62,277 nucleotides of DNA, from the NCBI GenBank assembly GCA_964418095.1, contig CAYQKM010000005.1, positions 1-62,277 of the forward strand. Reading direction: 5' to 3'. This DNA comes from MWBV01 sp964418095. GTDB taxonomy: Archaea; Nanobdellota; Nanobdellia; Pacearchaeales; GW2011-AR1. Shown piece after piece: positions 50,201-58,492 of the stretch (its first letter is position 1; each line of letters opens with the position of its first letter). A program made the position numbers and the translations under genes. A model generated the notes under the pieces. That model had not been told where the DNA came from. It saw only the letters and a list, made by a program, of their open reading frames with translations, and did no database searches.

Positions 50201-51076
50201 TCAGGCTCAAATCATGTTTACAAATCTAATCAATGTGTAGGAAAAGAAGCACTGAAGGAAATGCTGGTCCTGATTGATAGGGATAAGACAAAATACAAAG
50301 AATACTGGGATTTGGCTGAGGGAGATTTGTATCTTGATTTGGTAAAGGAAATAAAAACTATAGAACCAGAAGAATATGTTTATGATATAGAAGTTAGTGG
50401 AGAGCATAATTTTGTTTCAGGATTTGGGGGGGTGATGGCACACAATAGCGAAGAAGGCATGAGAAAGATATTTGAGAGGGCAAGACAAGTTGCTCCGTGT
50501 GTTATCTTTTTTGATGAGATAGATTCATTAGCCGGTAAAAGAGGAGTTGAAGTTGGGACTAAAGTCACAGAGAGAGTCTTAAATCAGATGCTCGCTGAAA
50601 TGGATGGGTTAGAAGATTTAAAAGATATTCTTGTAATTGGTGCGACAAATAGGCCTGACATGTTGGACCCGGCATTGTTAAGACCTGGGAGATTTGATAA
50701 AATTCTTTTAGTTAATGCTCCTGATCAAAAAGGAAGGATAAATATACTTAAAATACACACTCATAAAATGCCTCTTGGAGAAGGGAAAAAACTACTCTCT
50801 GAACAAGAAAGAGAATTTTTCCTTAAAGAATTATCTGAAAAAACAGAGGGATATACTGGGGCTGACTTAGAATCTTTAGCAAGAGAATCTGCTTTACTTT
50901 CATTAAGGGAATCTATTGGCGCTGAGTTTGTAACAAAGGAACATTTTGAGGGAGCACTTAAGAAAATTAAACCAAGTATTACTAAATCTACTATTGACAT
51001 TTATAGAAAAATAGAAGAGAACCTTTTGAAATCTGCAAAGAGTGCTATTCCTGAAGGAAGCAGTTATTTAGGGTAA
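47240..51076 (+). CDS. cdc48: Cdc48/VAT AAA+ ATPase, interrupted by an intein
   Basis: Cdc48 unfolds proteins in an ATP-driven hexamer, usually feeding the proteasome. The 1278-residue precursor contains a 498-residue intein, leaving about 780 residues. The N domain (1-205) has the double-psi barrel. D1 has Walker A GPPGTGKT (261-268) and Walker B IIFIDEIDA (about 316). D2 has a second GPPGTGKT (535-542) and VIFFDEIDSLAG (about 1088). The intein sits between WVGK and SEEGMRKIF in D2. The ATG overlaps the upstream regulator by 8 nt; a second Met at codon 5 is an alternative start. Arginine fingers and sensor regions are intact in both domains. Confidence 0.95.
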   Translation: MNSKMNKKTIQLKVLEALQDDAYKGIARIDAEIMKELDLKRGDVITIKGNRETVAIVDRSYPADVGEGIIRIDGIQRRNAKTGIGEVVFISKAEIKEAKKIMIAPAQKGIMVQGDPQGLRNGLLGRTVIKGDIVVLGGVQRRRDLMSEEFGDLEDIFGNLNGLFGGMGLGNLGGKISQIKFLVVNVNPNQPVRITENTEVTLNSKAVEVSEENIPEINYEDIGGLGDEIKKIREMVEIPMKRPEIFERLGIEPPKGVLLHGPPGTGKTLLAKAVANESEANFILLNGPEIMSKFYGESEKKIRDIFEEAEKTAPTIIFIDEIDAIAPKREDVQGEVERRVVSQILTMMDGLKSRGKVIVIGATNRVNALDPALRRPGRFDREIEVGVPSKDGRLQILKIHTRGMPLTKSVKLDELASSTHGFVGADLEALAKEAAMNVLRKYLPQMKLDGEEPIPKEVLEKLVITHDDFTDALKVVRPSAMREVLVETPNVNWEDVGGLDKIKQELKEAVEWPMKYPESFLRMGIRPSRGILLYGPPGTGKTLLAKAVAKESEANFIQVKGPSLLSMWVGKSLPYDEKILVKDSGKIKRMKIGDIVEKKLDVQVLAFDRDKRIRFSKVTDFIKHKLETSKLMEVTTRTGRKIRVTDNHSLFSFVNGRIIDVPTNQLIPNESYIAIPKNINLPRESLKEINVYNYFKDNPDIFVSNIKDYLIRAKKILGLDKTAKILNTSKKYLADIISKDMPVRITNFDKLINEARLSIRFNEINIKLKGSTHEYSALLKINKDFWRLLGLWIAEGDFNSSTVRIHNQNPEIREDIKRICSDYGFKISETESSLVINSSFLEMVFRKVFDLKDRAKNKTLPELSFILDKESKANLLKGYFSGDGSIYKAERGKFKIEASTISRDLADDLLYMLLDFGIVATCYTKKLENYENDIFRISILGVKNFEKFMEIGFVDNIRNKRILQYIISRKWARSELIPLSGELYELASGSNHVYKSNQCVGKEALKEMLVLIDRDKTKYKEYWDLAEGDLYLDLVKEIKTIEPEEYVYDIEVSGEHNFVSGFGGVMAHNSEEGMRKIFERARQVAPCVIFFDEIDSLAGKRGVEVGTKVTERVLNQMLAEMDGLEDLKDILVIGATNRPDMLDPALLRPGRFDKILLVNAPDQKGRINILKIHTHKMPLGEGKKLLSEQEREFFLKELSEKTEGYTGADLESLARESALLSLRESIGAEFVTKEHFEGALKKIKPSITKSTIDIYRKIEENLLKSAKSAIPEGSSYLG
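48953..50446 (+). mobile_element. Cdc48 intein (498 residues) in the second ATPase domain
   Basis: The intein begins with Ser (SLPYDEKILVKD) after WVGK and ends GVMAHN before the +1 Ser of SEEGM. Block B is TDNHSLF. The LAGLIDADG blocks RLLGLWIAEGDF (about 787) and LLKGYFSGDGSI (about 875) keep acidic residues, so endonuclease activity is plausible. The insertion just after the Walker A helix region would inactivate D2 until spliced. At 498 residues it is the largest of the four inteins here. Confidence 0.92.
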
Positions 51077-51140
51077 TTGTAACTATTTGAGAATAACTAC
51101 AAATGGTAAGTTTTAAATAGATTGATTTGATTTGTCTTTT

Positions 51141-51938
51141 ATGAAAAATTTAGGAATTGTTGTAGGGTATGGATTTGACTTTAATCTTGGAGGAAGAAAA
51201 GAAATTGCATCTGCTTTAAGAGACAAAGGATATTTTGTAAAAGAAGTAGATGAGCCTTGGCCAAGAGATAGATATGTTCTTCTTAGAAATAAATATGTTA
51301 ATTCAATTTGTGAAGACGGTTCAGAGAATGTTTTTGGAGATGGTGGAAATGTCCAACTAGGAGATGGTTTTGCATTGGTTTCAGATAATGCTTTTTATTT
51401 TAATAATATCAAAAAGGAAGTTAATTTTGAAAGATTATTTAGAGATAAGAAATACTATGAGACTTCAAAAAAAATCATTTCTAATAAAGGAAAAAGACAA
51501 CTCGGGGTTCCAGTTTATGTTGCTCCTACAGGGTATTTTTTTGGAAATAGTTCTGCTCAAGGACACATTGATTTATTTACACTTTTACTTCCAAAAAATA
51601 AAATTTTGATATTTGACAATCATTTTGGGAAAGGTGCTAACTTAAATAAAGATTATAATAAAATTTCTGAGGAAAATAATTTAAAATTTATTGAATACTC
51701 TGGGAATGGTGAAGGAGTGTGGTTCCCTTTAAACTCACTCGTTTTATCTAGCCCCTCATCTGAAAAAGTAGTTATTGATAGTAATGCTAAATCTCTAAGA
51801 AAGATTTTGGAAAAAGAAGGTGTGGATTTTATTCAAGTTAATATGCCTCAGAGAAGTTATCCTGCAGGGAAAATTAATTGCCAGACAAACACTTTTCGAC
51901 TAAAAGACAAGGATAATTTAAGAAATTTCTTTGATTAA
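51141..51938 (+). CDS. amidinotransferase/agmatine deiminase-fold protein
   Basis: The protein of about 265 residues belongs to the guanidino-group-modifying superfamily. It has PWPRDRYV near residue 38, GDGGNVQLGDG near 66, the catalytic His in GHIDLF near 143 and the catalytic Cys in INCQTN near 250. Arginine or agmatine deiminases, peptidylarginine deiminases and amidinotransferases share this layout, so the substrate is uncertain. I chose the ATG at 51141 over a TTG three codons upstream. A TATA-like TTTTAAATAG lies about 27 nt before it. Confidence 0.75.
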   Translation: MKNLGIVVGYGFDFNLGGRKEIASALRDKGYFVKEVDEPWPRDRYVLLRNKYVNSICEDGSENVFGDGGNVQLGDGFALVSDNAFYFNNIKKEVNFERLFRDKKYYETSKKIISNKGKRQLGVPVYVAPTGYFFGNSSAQGHIDLFTLLLPKNKILIFDNHFGKGANLNKDYNKISEENNLKFIEYSGNGEGVWFPLNSLVLSSPSSEKVVIDSNAKSLRKILEKEGVDFIQVNMPQRSYPAGKINCQTNTFRLKDKDNLRNFFD

Positions 51939-51950
51939 TTTTTAATCTTT

Positions 51951-52838
51951 TTACTCTTTATTTGTTGTAATTGTTTTTTTTCCATCTTCTTCAATTAATA
52001 CACTATCTTCAGCTTGAGAAACTATTCCTTTCCCAATTTCAACTAGCTGAGGGTACTGGTTTATATTTCCATTTTGTTCTAATTGAGATAAGGATAATAA
52101 CACCCTTGTTCCAAATTTTTTTATTAGCCATCTAGAACAAAAGGGTAAGTAATTATATTCTTCTATAATGTAAGATAAGATTTCCCTTGCATTAGGATTT
52201 CTTATACTTTTATAACCCACTAAAGAATAGATGCTAGAGGGTTTTCCTTCTTTTATCTTTCCAGAGCCATTTGTTGCGAAAGGTTCAATTGCATATAATC
52301 CTGGAATTATCTCATCTGTTCTTTTATCATCTATATTTGGAATTGTTAGTCCTGCGTGTAGATTATATTGCTCTATCTGATGTCCAGATAAATTTATTAT
52401 TGGAGAGAATCCATATGACTCTATTGTTTCTTGCACTGCTTTTCCTATTTCCCGTATTTGAACTTCTTTTTTAATTATTTTTTTTGCATTTTTAAGTGCC
52501 TCTTTTGATGCCTCTATTAGCTTTTTATTTTCTTCTGAGTTTTCTAAATCTAGTGAGAATGCGGTGTCTGAAATAAATCCATTTATATGTACCCCAAAAT
52601 CTACTTTTAATAAACCATGAGCTAGTGTAGAGTCATTATGAGTTGGAGTGTAATGTGCTGCAACTTCATTTATTGACAAGTTTGTAGGGAATGCTGGTTT
52701 TCCACCTAATCCAATTATTTTATTTTCAATTTTTTCTGCTATTTCTATTAAGGGAGTGCCTTTTTTTATTTGTGGTTTAATCCATTCTTTTACTTCTTGA
52801 GAAATTTTCCCAGCAAGAATTATTTCTTTGATTCCCAT
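51951..52838 (-). CDS. map: methionine aminopeptidase, type II
   Basis: The 295-residue enzyme removes the initiator Met. It shows the pita-bread fold with the substrate His in AAHYTP (about 66), metal ligands in LKVDFGVHING and ISDTAF, the NLSGHQIEQYNLHAG histidine, PFATNG glutamate region, and a C-terminal winged insert (KFGTRVLLSL) typical of type II. The length is typical. The upstream two-helix membrane protein gene overlaps its start by 19 nt. Confidence 0.92.
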   Translation of the reverse strand: MGIKEIILAGKISQEVKEWIKPQIKKGTPLIEIAEKIENKIIGLGGKPAFPTNLSINEVAAHYTPTHNDSTLAHGLLKVDFGVHINGFISDTAFSLDLENSEENKKLIEASKEALKNAKKIIKKEVQIREIGKAVQETIESYGFSPIINLSGHQIEQYNLHAGLTIPNIDDKRTDEIIPGLYAIEPFATNGSGKIKEGKPSSIYSLVGYKSIRNPNAREILSYIIEEYNYLPFCSRWLIKKFGTRVLLSLSQLEQNGNINQYPQLVEIGKGIVSQAEDSVLIEEDGKKTITTNKE

Positions 52839-53059
52839 TTTATGTTTTGTTTTTTATTTCTTTTCTTGTATATTTTTTTATTGATAAAATAAACAATTGC
52901 AACTATTGCGTACAGAATCAACAGATAAAGTCCAAGGGTGTATTTAAGAACATTACCTACAATTCCTGGTTCTTGTAAAAACTTAATGAACCAGAATGCT
53001 GTCCAGAGGAAAATAAGTATCCCAGAGGATACCCAAATCTTTTTTAAGGTTTTATGCAT
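52820..53059 (-). CDS. small membrane protein with two helices
   Basis: The 79-residue protein has membrane helices at about 9-28 (VSSGILIFLWTAFWFIKFL) and 40-60 (YTLGLYLLILYAIVAIVYFI), and a very basic C-terminus (KKIYKKRNKKQ). Its last 19 nt overlap the start of the methionine aminopeptidase gene, indicating coupled translation. It is not recognised. Confidence 0.65.
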   Translation of the reverse strand: MHKTLKKIWVSSGILIFLWTAFWFIKFLQEPGIVGNVLKYTLGLYLLILYAIVAIVYFINKKIYKKRNKKQNIKWESKK

Positions 53060-53106
53060 ATTTTATGTAAGTTGTATTTGTTTAATTAACTTTCTTTATT
53101 ATCTTT

Positions 53107-55563
53107 TTAAAAATCACTCAATCTTTTCTGTTTCTTTTCTTCTATTATCTCTTTTACATTTATACCAAATACTTGAAAGATATTTTCAACTGCAGGAAGT
53201 ATCTGCCTCTCAAGATAATATTCAATATTATACCCCCCTTCTTCTTGAGGGAGTTTGACTTTTTCTCTTACTAATTTTGATTTTTTATCTGAAGTTTCTG
53301 CAATATAATATTCAATTAAATCTCCTTCATTTATTGCTATTGAAAGTTCCTTCATCTTTTTTGCAGCAATTACATGGGGGGATATTGTCTTATAATCTGA
53401 GATTGATTTTTTTAACTGTGTTCTTATTATCATCTCTTGTTTAGGTATTTTTCTTGATTTTATTTTTTTTATTATCTCTTTTAAATAAGTTAGTGCTCTC
53501 TCTTGGTCCCCATCTTCTAAAACCATTTTTATAACCCTGTTTTGAACTTCTCTTGCTAAATCGCACCAATCCCTCCTTACTGTCTCAAATCCTCGTATCT
53601 TTATCTTTTTTTGTTCATCTATTAATGCATATTTCTTTTTTGCACCAAAATCCCCTGTTCTTTTTGTTACCCATAATCCTCTTTTGAAGAATCCTTCTAA
53701 ATCTAATTCCATTATTCCTGGAAGTTCAGAATTTATTTGGGATAGTATATCTAGTGCTTGTTTCTTTGTTTTATTTTCTAGAACTATTGCTATGCTGTCT
53801 GTGTCACTATATACTATTTTAAATCCTTTACTTTCAAATGTTTTTATTGCTTTTTGGATATTTTCTCTTGCAAAATATGCTGTAGATGAAGCAGATTCAA
53901 CAGAATAATATCTTGCCCCAAAGAATCCTTGGTAGCCATATGCTGCATTTGCAATTAGCTTAAAAGCATTGCTTCTAGCTTTTAGAATAGGGTTGGGATT
54001 TTTATTATAATCTTCTTTGTATTTTCTTCTTTTCATAATTATTTCTTTTAGTAGTTCAGGGATAAATCCTGGTTCTTTTGAAAAATATACTTTTTCACCT
54101 TGAAATTCTCCGATATGTGAATTTTTTTTATTTTCTGTTTGAGTGGATTTTGAAAGATTGTATGTTACAATAATACTTCCATACATACTTGAAAAATCAA
54201 AAAATACAATATTTTCATATAATCCAGGAATTGGCTGAAAAACAAATGCTCCTTGATATTTTTCCCTATTTCTTCTTTCTATTATTTCTGGGTTATAGGG
54301 CTTCTTTTCAGGGATTTCATTAAATCTATCTAAATTATGTATTACATAGTCTTCAAAATTTCCTGCCATTGTGCTTCTTGAAACATTAAATATTGGTTCT
54401 TTTGTTATTTTAGTTATTTCTTCTAAATCTGTCCAGATTTTCTCAAAGAGATTGTAAGTTAATTCAGAATCTTTAAGATTATATTCATAGAATTTTTCCC
54501 AATCTATCTTATTTTTTCTTAATTCTTCTAGTGGATTTAGTTCTACTTTCTTTTCACCAAGAAGTTCATTAGAGACATCATTTAATGAAAGTGTTTCTGA
54601 TTGTAAATACTGAGAGTAAGCATTTCTTATAAATCTTAATAAATCAACATGAATTATCCCTTTTATTTTTCCTGTTAAGAATGTCCCCCTTGAAAAAATT
54701 GGTTGAGAATTGTCTAGTCCGAGGTTTAATCTAATTTTTAATTTTTCTGCTCTTGCTTTTAGGTATGGAAGATCAAACCCATCTGAAAAGTATCCTGTTA
54801 ATATGTCTGGAGAGTATAATTTAATTTCATTTACAAATGCTTCTAACATTTCTTTTTCATCTTTGAATTTTTGAACAAACGGTTTATTGGAATTTTCTTG
54901 GTAAGTTAAAACTTTTTTAAAATTTTCTCCATACAAAGAAATCATTAAAATCTCTCCTTTTCCTATTTCTAGTTCTTTAGCTTCTATATCATATGCTAAG
55001 ACTCTTGGAGTAAATTTGTTTTCCCCATCATTAACTTTTTTTATGGAATTTAGTTCTAGACAAAACTCAACTTCAAGATTAGAGTCTATCCCTCCAAATT
55101 TATTAGAATTATGGAGCATTTCTCCTTCAATTTCATACCATTCTAAAGGATTTAATTTCTTTTCAATAATATAATGTGTTATGAAACCTAAATCATATCC
55201 CCTTCTTTTTTCTATTAATTCAAAATCTAATTCACTCGCAATCTCTTGAGAGTCTTTGTAGTTTGTTGTAAATATTTTTAGCGCTTCAACTGATTTGCCT
55301 AAATATTTTTTTGGGTGTATTTCTATCCTTTCTACTTTTGGTTTTCTTAATTTTTCATTTAAATTTATTTTACTTATTTTTTCTGTTAAGCTACTAAGTT
55401 CTTTTTTAGTTATTTTTTCTTTTAATATTGCCCAAAAATAAACTGGGCAAGAATCAATAACACATATTCTTTTTCCAGTATTGTCTCTCCCAAAAATTTG
55501 AATATAATTTTTCCCTTCATAATCAAATGTTTGATAATCTAATGGAATAAATATGGTTTTCAT
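53107..55563 (-). CDS. polB: DNA polymerase B (replicative)
   Basis: The 818-residue family B polymerase replicates DNA with proofreading. It has the exonuclease motifs (LAYDIEAKELE near 190, YFSDGFDLPYL near 258) and polymerase motifs: DFSSMYGSII (motif A, about 452), KLIANAAYGYQG (motif B, about 545), and VYSDTDSIAI (motif C, about 600). The C-terminus ends QKRLSDF (812-818), a PIP-box-like tail for the sliding clamp. There is no intein, although this is one of the most intein-rich genes in archaea. Confidence 0.95.
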   Translation of the reverse strand: MKTIFIPLDYQTFDYEGKNYIQIFGRDNTGKRICVIDSCPVYFWAILKEKITKKELSSLTEKISKINLNEKLRKPKVERIEIHPKKYLGKSVEALKIFTTNYKDSQEIASELDFELIEKRRGYDLGFITHYIIEKKLNPLEWYEIEGEMLHNSNKFGGIDSNLEVEFCLELNSIKKVNDGENKFTPRVLAYDIEAKELEIGKGEILMISLYGENFKKVLTYQENSNKPFVQKFKDEKEMLEAFVNEIKLYSPDILTGYFSDGFDLPYLKARAEKLKIRLNLGLDNSQPIFSRGTFLTGKIKGIIHVDLLRFIRNAYSQYLQSETLSLNDVSNELLGEKKVELNPLEELRKNKIDWEKFYEYNLKDSELTYNLFEKIWTDLEEITKITKEPIFNVSRSTMAGNFEDYVIHNLDRFNEIPEKKPYNPEIIERRNREKYQGAFVFQPIPGLYENIVFFDFSSMYGSIIVTYNLSKSTQTENKKNSHIGEFQGEKVYFSKEPGFIPELLKEIIMKRRKYKEDYNKNPNPILKARSNAFKLIANAAYGYQGFFGARYYSVESASSTAYFARENIQKAIKTFESKGFKIVYSDTDSIAIVLENKTKKQALDILSQINSELPGIMELDLEGFFKRGLWVTKRTGDFGAKKKYALIDEQKKIKIRGFETVRRDWCDLAREVQNRVIKMVLEDGDQERALTYLKEIIKKIKSRKIPKQEMIIRTQLKKSISDYKTISPHVIAAKKMKELSIAINEGDLIEYYIAETSDKKSKLVREKVKLPQEEGGYNIEYYLERQILPAVENIFQVFGINVKEIIEEKKQKRLSDF

Positions 55564-55647
55564 AAAAAAATTAAAATAAAGAATTATTTAAAGCTTAGGA
55601 ATTTGAAGTATAGAAAGATTTATATAGCACTACTAAGTAGTTACAAT

Positions 55648-56049
55648 ATGGTAAGTAAATATACTGTTTTTAATTATGCTCCTGAAATATATGAGAAAGA
55701 CAAATCTTTAGTAGACTCTATTAATAATAGGGTCCCTTATTTTGGAAGAGGGAGACCAGAAGATGTTCCTGAATTAGCAAGAATCCTTAAAGAGTATGGA
55801 TATAATGGGTTAAGAGTTGCTTCAGATAAAGTAAAGTATATGGGGTATTCTCCATTTATGTCTTTAGATAGATTAGTAGAGGTTCACCCTTGGAGAATTG
55901 TTAGGGTTGTTAATGATATGTATTTTCAAGCAAATAAAAGATTGCATTCTTTTGGAAATCCTATAAAAAACCCACAAAGTCCTTTTTATAAAAAAGCGCC
56001 AGATTTAGAGAAAAGGATTGAGGATGATGGACAAATGCTTTTATTTTAG
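55648..56049 (+). CDS. hypothetical protein between polB and fen1
   Basis: The 133-residue protein is not recognised. I chose the ATG at 55648 (MVSKYTVFNYAPEIY) because a TATA-like GATTTATATAGC lies about 25 nt upstream; an in-frame ATG 15 codons earlier lies upstream of this element. Notable parts are PEDVPELARILKEYGYNG and a C-terminal EDDGQMLLF. It is divergent from polB and followed by fen1 49 nt downstream, so it could be replication-linked. Confidence 0.6.
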   Translation: MVSKYTVFNYAPEIYEKDKSLVDSINNRVPYFGRGRPEDVPELARILKEYGYNGLRVASDKVKYMGYSPFMSLDRLVEVHPWRIVRVVNDMYFQANKRLHSFGNPIKNPQSPFYKKAPDLEKRIEDDGQMLLF

Positions 56050-56098
56050 ATAATTATTTATATTTCTTACACATTAATTTTTTGAGGCTTTAATTAAG

Positions 56099-57139
56099 AT
56101 GGGACTTAATATTCGCGAAATAATTCCTAGGAGGGAAGTTGAAGAAGGAGAATTAAAAGATAAAATTCTTTGTGTAGATGCATTTAATGCTCTTTACCAA
56201 TTTTTATCTAGTATAAGGCAGCCTGATGGAACACCTTTGATGGATAATAGGAAGAAAGTAACAAGCCATTTGTCAGGAATATTTTATAGAAACATAAATC
56301 TAATGGATGAAGGAATGAAATTAATTTATGTTTTTGATGGGAGGGCACCTGATTTAAAGTATAAAACTCATCAGGAGAGAGAATCTTTAAGGGACATTGC
56401 AAAAGAAAAATATGAAGTTGCAAAAAGCGAATCTGATATTGAAGGTATGAGAAAATATAGCCCTTCTTTAACAAGATTAAATTCTGAAATGATTGAAGAA
56501 AGTAAGGAGTTATTAGAGGCAATGGGAATACCTGTTATTCAGGCTCCTTCAGAAGGAGAAGCACAAGCAGCTCACATAGCAAGAACAAATACAAAAGTCT
56601 ATGCTTCTGTTAGCCAGGATTACGATAGTTTACTTTTTGGAGCTCCAAGACTCATAAGGAATTTAACTGTTTCAAAGAGAAAAAAAACTTATAATGGATA
56701 TGTTGAGGTAAAGCAAGAAATTATTGAACTTGATAAGGTTCTTAACTCACTTGAAATAAACCTTGAGCAACTAATTTGTTTGGGGATTCTTGTAGGAACA
56801 GATTATAACCCCAAAGGGATTCCAAGAATAGGGCAAAAAAAAGCTTTGGATATTGTGAAAAAATACAAAGTTCCTTATGAAATTTTTAAGAGTATGGAAG
56901 AGCAAATTATGAGTTTGCCTGATGAAGATAGGTTTGATTGGCAAGAAATTTTTTCACTATTTTATAAGCCCCAAGTTAATAGTGTAGAATTTGAGTTTAA
57001 ACCATTTAATGAAGAAAAGATAAAAGAAATATTAGTTGAAAGGCATGATTTTTCAATTGAGAGAGTTCAAAAACAAATTGATAAACTAAAAGAATTGAAG
57101 AGTAAAAACCAACAAAAAAGCTTAGGCAGATGGTTTTAA
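56099..57139 (+). CDS. fen1: flap endonuclease FEN-1
   Basis: FEN-1 removes 5' flaps from Okazaki fragments. The 346-residue protein has the N region (DAFNALYQFLSSIR, about 27-40), a helical arch, the metal-ligand acidic motif in PSEGEAQAAH (about 150) and YDSLLFGAP (about 175), the H3TH loop GTDYNPKGIPRIGQKKAL, and a C-terminal PIP box QKSLGRWF (339-346). All catalytic acids appear present. It lies near PolB, whose C-terminus carries a similar PIP tail. Confidence 0.95.
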   Translation: MGLNIREIIPRREVEEGELKDKILCVDAFNALYQFLSSIRQPDGTPLMDNRKKVTSHLSGIFYRNINLMDEGMKLIYVFDGRAPDLKYKTHQERESLRDIAKEKYEVAKSESDIEGMRKYSPSLTRLNSEMIEESKELLEAMGIPVIQAPSEGEAQAAHIARTNTKVYASVSQDYDSLLFGAPRLIRNLTVSKRKKTYNGYVEVKQEIIELDKVLNSLEINLEQLICLGILVGTDYNPKGIPRIGQKKALDIVKKYKVPYEIFKSMEEQIMSLPDEDRFDWQEIFSLFYKPQVNSVEFEFKPFNEEKIKEILVERHDFSIERVQKQIDKLKELKSKNQQKSLGRWF

Positions 57140-57221
57140 TTTTGTTTAACTTAGTATTTGTTACCATTTATTAAAAGTGACAATTAGAAAGATTTATAAA
57201 TAATGAAATATTAACTTTTTT

Positions 57222-57674
57222 ATGGCAAATAAAACTCAAGAAAAGGAAGATAAAGATCAAATTCAAGAAAATAAAGATAAGAAAATTAAAGCAATAATTT
57301 ATGGGGGTAATTATTTAGCTGGTGTTTTTGGAAACCTTTTAGATATTTCTGCTAAAGGCCCAATAGCAAATACAACTGGGAGTGTTTTAGAGAATCAATT
57401 AAAAATGAAATCTAGTCTTGCTAACCCTGTTGGGGGGATATTTTTTGGAGCATTAGATTTAGCAAGGTACACTTTCCCTCAAATTAAAGACTCTCTACCT
57501 GTTAAAGTTATAGAAGGAGCTGGGGCCGCATATTATTCTGCTTCTGTTGTTGCAGATCTTTTAGGATGGTTAAATGGAGATTGGAGCTCTTTAGTACAGT
57601 TGCCTTTTGATGCAAGTATGGCTTATTCACTAAGTAGAAATATTAAAGAAGATTTTAAAAAAAAGAGTAAATAG
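57222..57674 (+). CDS. hypothetical protein, Gly/Ala-rich, possibly membrane-associated
   Basis: The 150-residue protein has a charged N-terminus (about 1-25) followed by Gly/Ala/Leu-rich stretches (YGGNYLAGVFGNLLDISA, LANPVGGIFFGALDLARYTF, AAYYSASVVADLLGWL), moderately hydrophobic and possibly forming two or three helices at the membrane. It ends in Lys-rich residues. I recognise no family. A TATA-like TTTATAAATA lies about 27 nt before the ATG. Confidence 0.6.
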   Translation: MANKTQEKEDKDQIQENKDKKIKAIIYGGNYLAGVFGNLLDISAKGPIANTTGSVLENQLKMKSSLANPVGGIFFGALDLARYTFPQIKDSLPVKVIEGAGAAYYSASVVADLLGWLNGDWSSLVQLPFDASMAYSLSRNIKEDFKKKSK

Positions 57675-57679
57675 AAATA

Positions 57680-58396
57680 TTATTTTACTATTCCGTATCT
57701 ATTGAATATCTTTGTAAAATCTCTTTGAGTGATATTTAATTTATTGCAAATATCTGCTTCGCTTGTTCCCCATCCATTTTTTTTGAGATAATTAACAAAA
57801 TATGTCCAACCCCCAACAAATTTAGGGTTCGGTTGAGATTTTGCCCATTTTCTGAATTTCTTTGCAGCTTCTATTAATAATTTTTTTCCATCTTGTTTAG
57901 GAGAGTTTTGTGTTACATTAGCTTTTAGTTTTTTTTTGCGTCTAAACCATAAAATTATTCCAAGTAAGATAAGGACTATTCCTGCTATTAGTAAGAAAGT
58001 TCTTTCATATGCAAAGAAGCTCATTATAATTAACATTGCACCTAGTATCATAAAAAATCTATATAATCTAAATTTCTTTTTTCCAGTTATACTATCTTTA
58101 GCAATTGAGCCTAAAATCGCTAAACCTAATATAACCCATGGACCAATTAAATATAAAATGTCTTCTGAAATTCCTATCTTAGAAAACACTCTTGAAATAT
58201 TAAAATTTGTTTTCATTAACCAGTATACTGATAAAAGTGAAATACATAATGAGATAATCATTGATGAAGCTTTTTCTCTTTTGAAGATTGATTTTGAGAG
58301 TGCAAAATTGATTAATACCAAAAAAATAACAAATAGAAGTGTAAACATTAATGCATTTGCATCTACTGAAGAAAATGTGCTCACCAAATTTGCCAT
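57680..58396 (-). CDS. multi-pass membrane protein with a C-terminal helix-turn-helix-like domain
   Basis: The 238-residue protein has several membrane helices (about 14-32, 40-62, 80-98, 112-150, including LLIAGIVLILLGIILWF). Its soluble C-terminus (about 165-238) includes FVGGWTYFVNYLKKNGWGTSEADICNKLNITQRDFTKIFNRYG, which looks like a helix-turn-helix. That would make it a membrane-bound regulator, although DNA binding is not shown. The convergent gene before it ends 6 nt away. Confidence 0.65.
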   Translation of the reverse strand: MANLVSTFSSVDANALMFTLLFVIFLVLINFALSKSIFKREKASSMIISLCISLLSVYWLMKTNFNISRVFSKIGISEDILYLIGPWVILGLAILGSIAKDSITGKKKFRLYRFFMILGAMLIIMSFFAYERTFLLIAGIVLILLGIILWFRRKKKLKANVTQNSPKQDGKKLLIEAAKKFRKWAKSQPNPKFVGGWTYFVNYLKKNGWGTSEADICNKLNITQRDFTKIFNRYGIVK

Positions 58397-58492
58397 TTCT
58401 TATAAATGGGATTGTGCTTTATAAATATATTCTCATTTACCTTTTTTTGTTTTTTTAGTAAAGTTTAAAATGTTTTTTTTATTTTCTTATTA

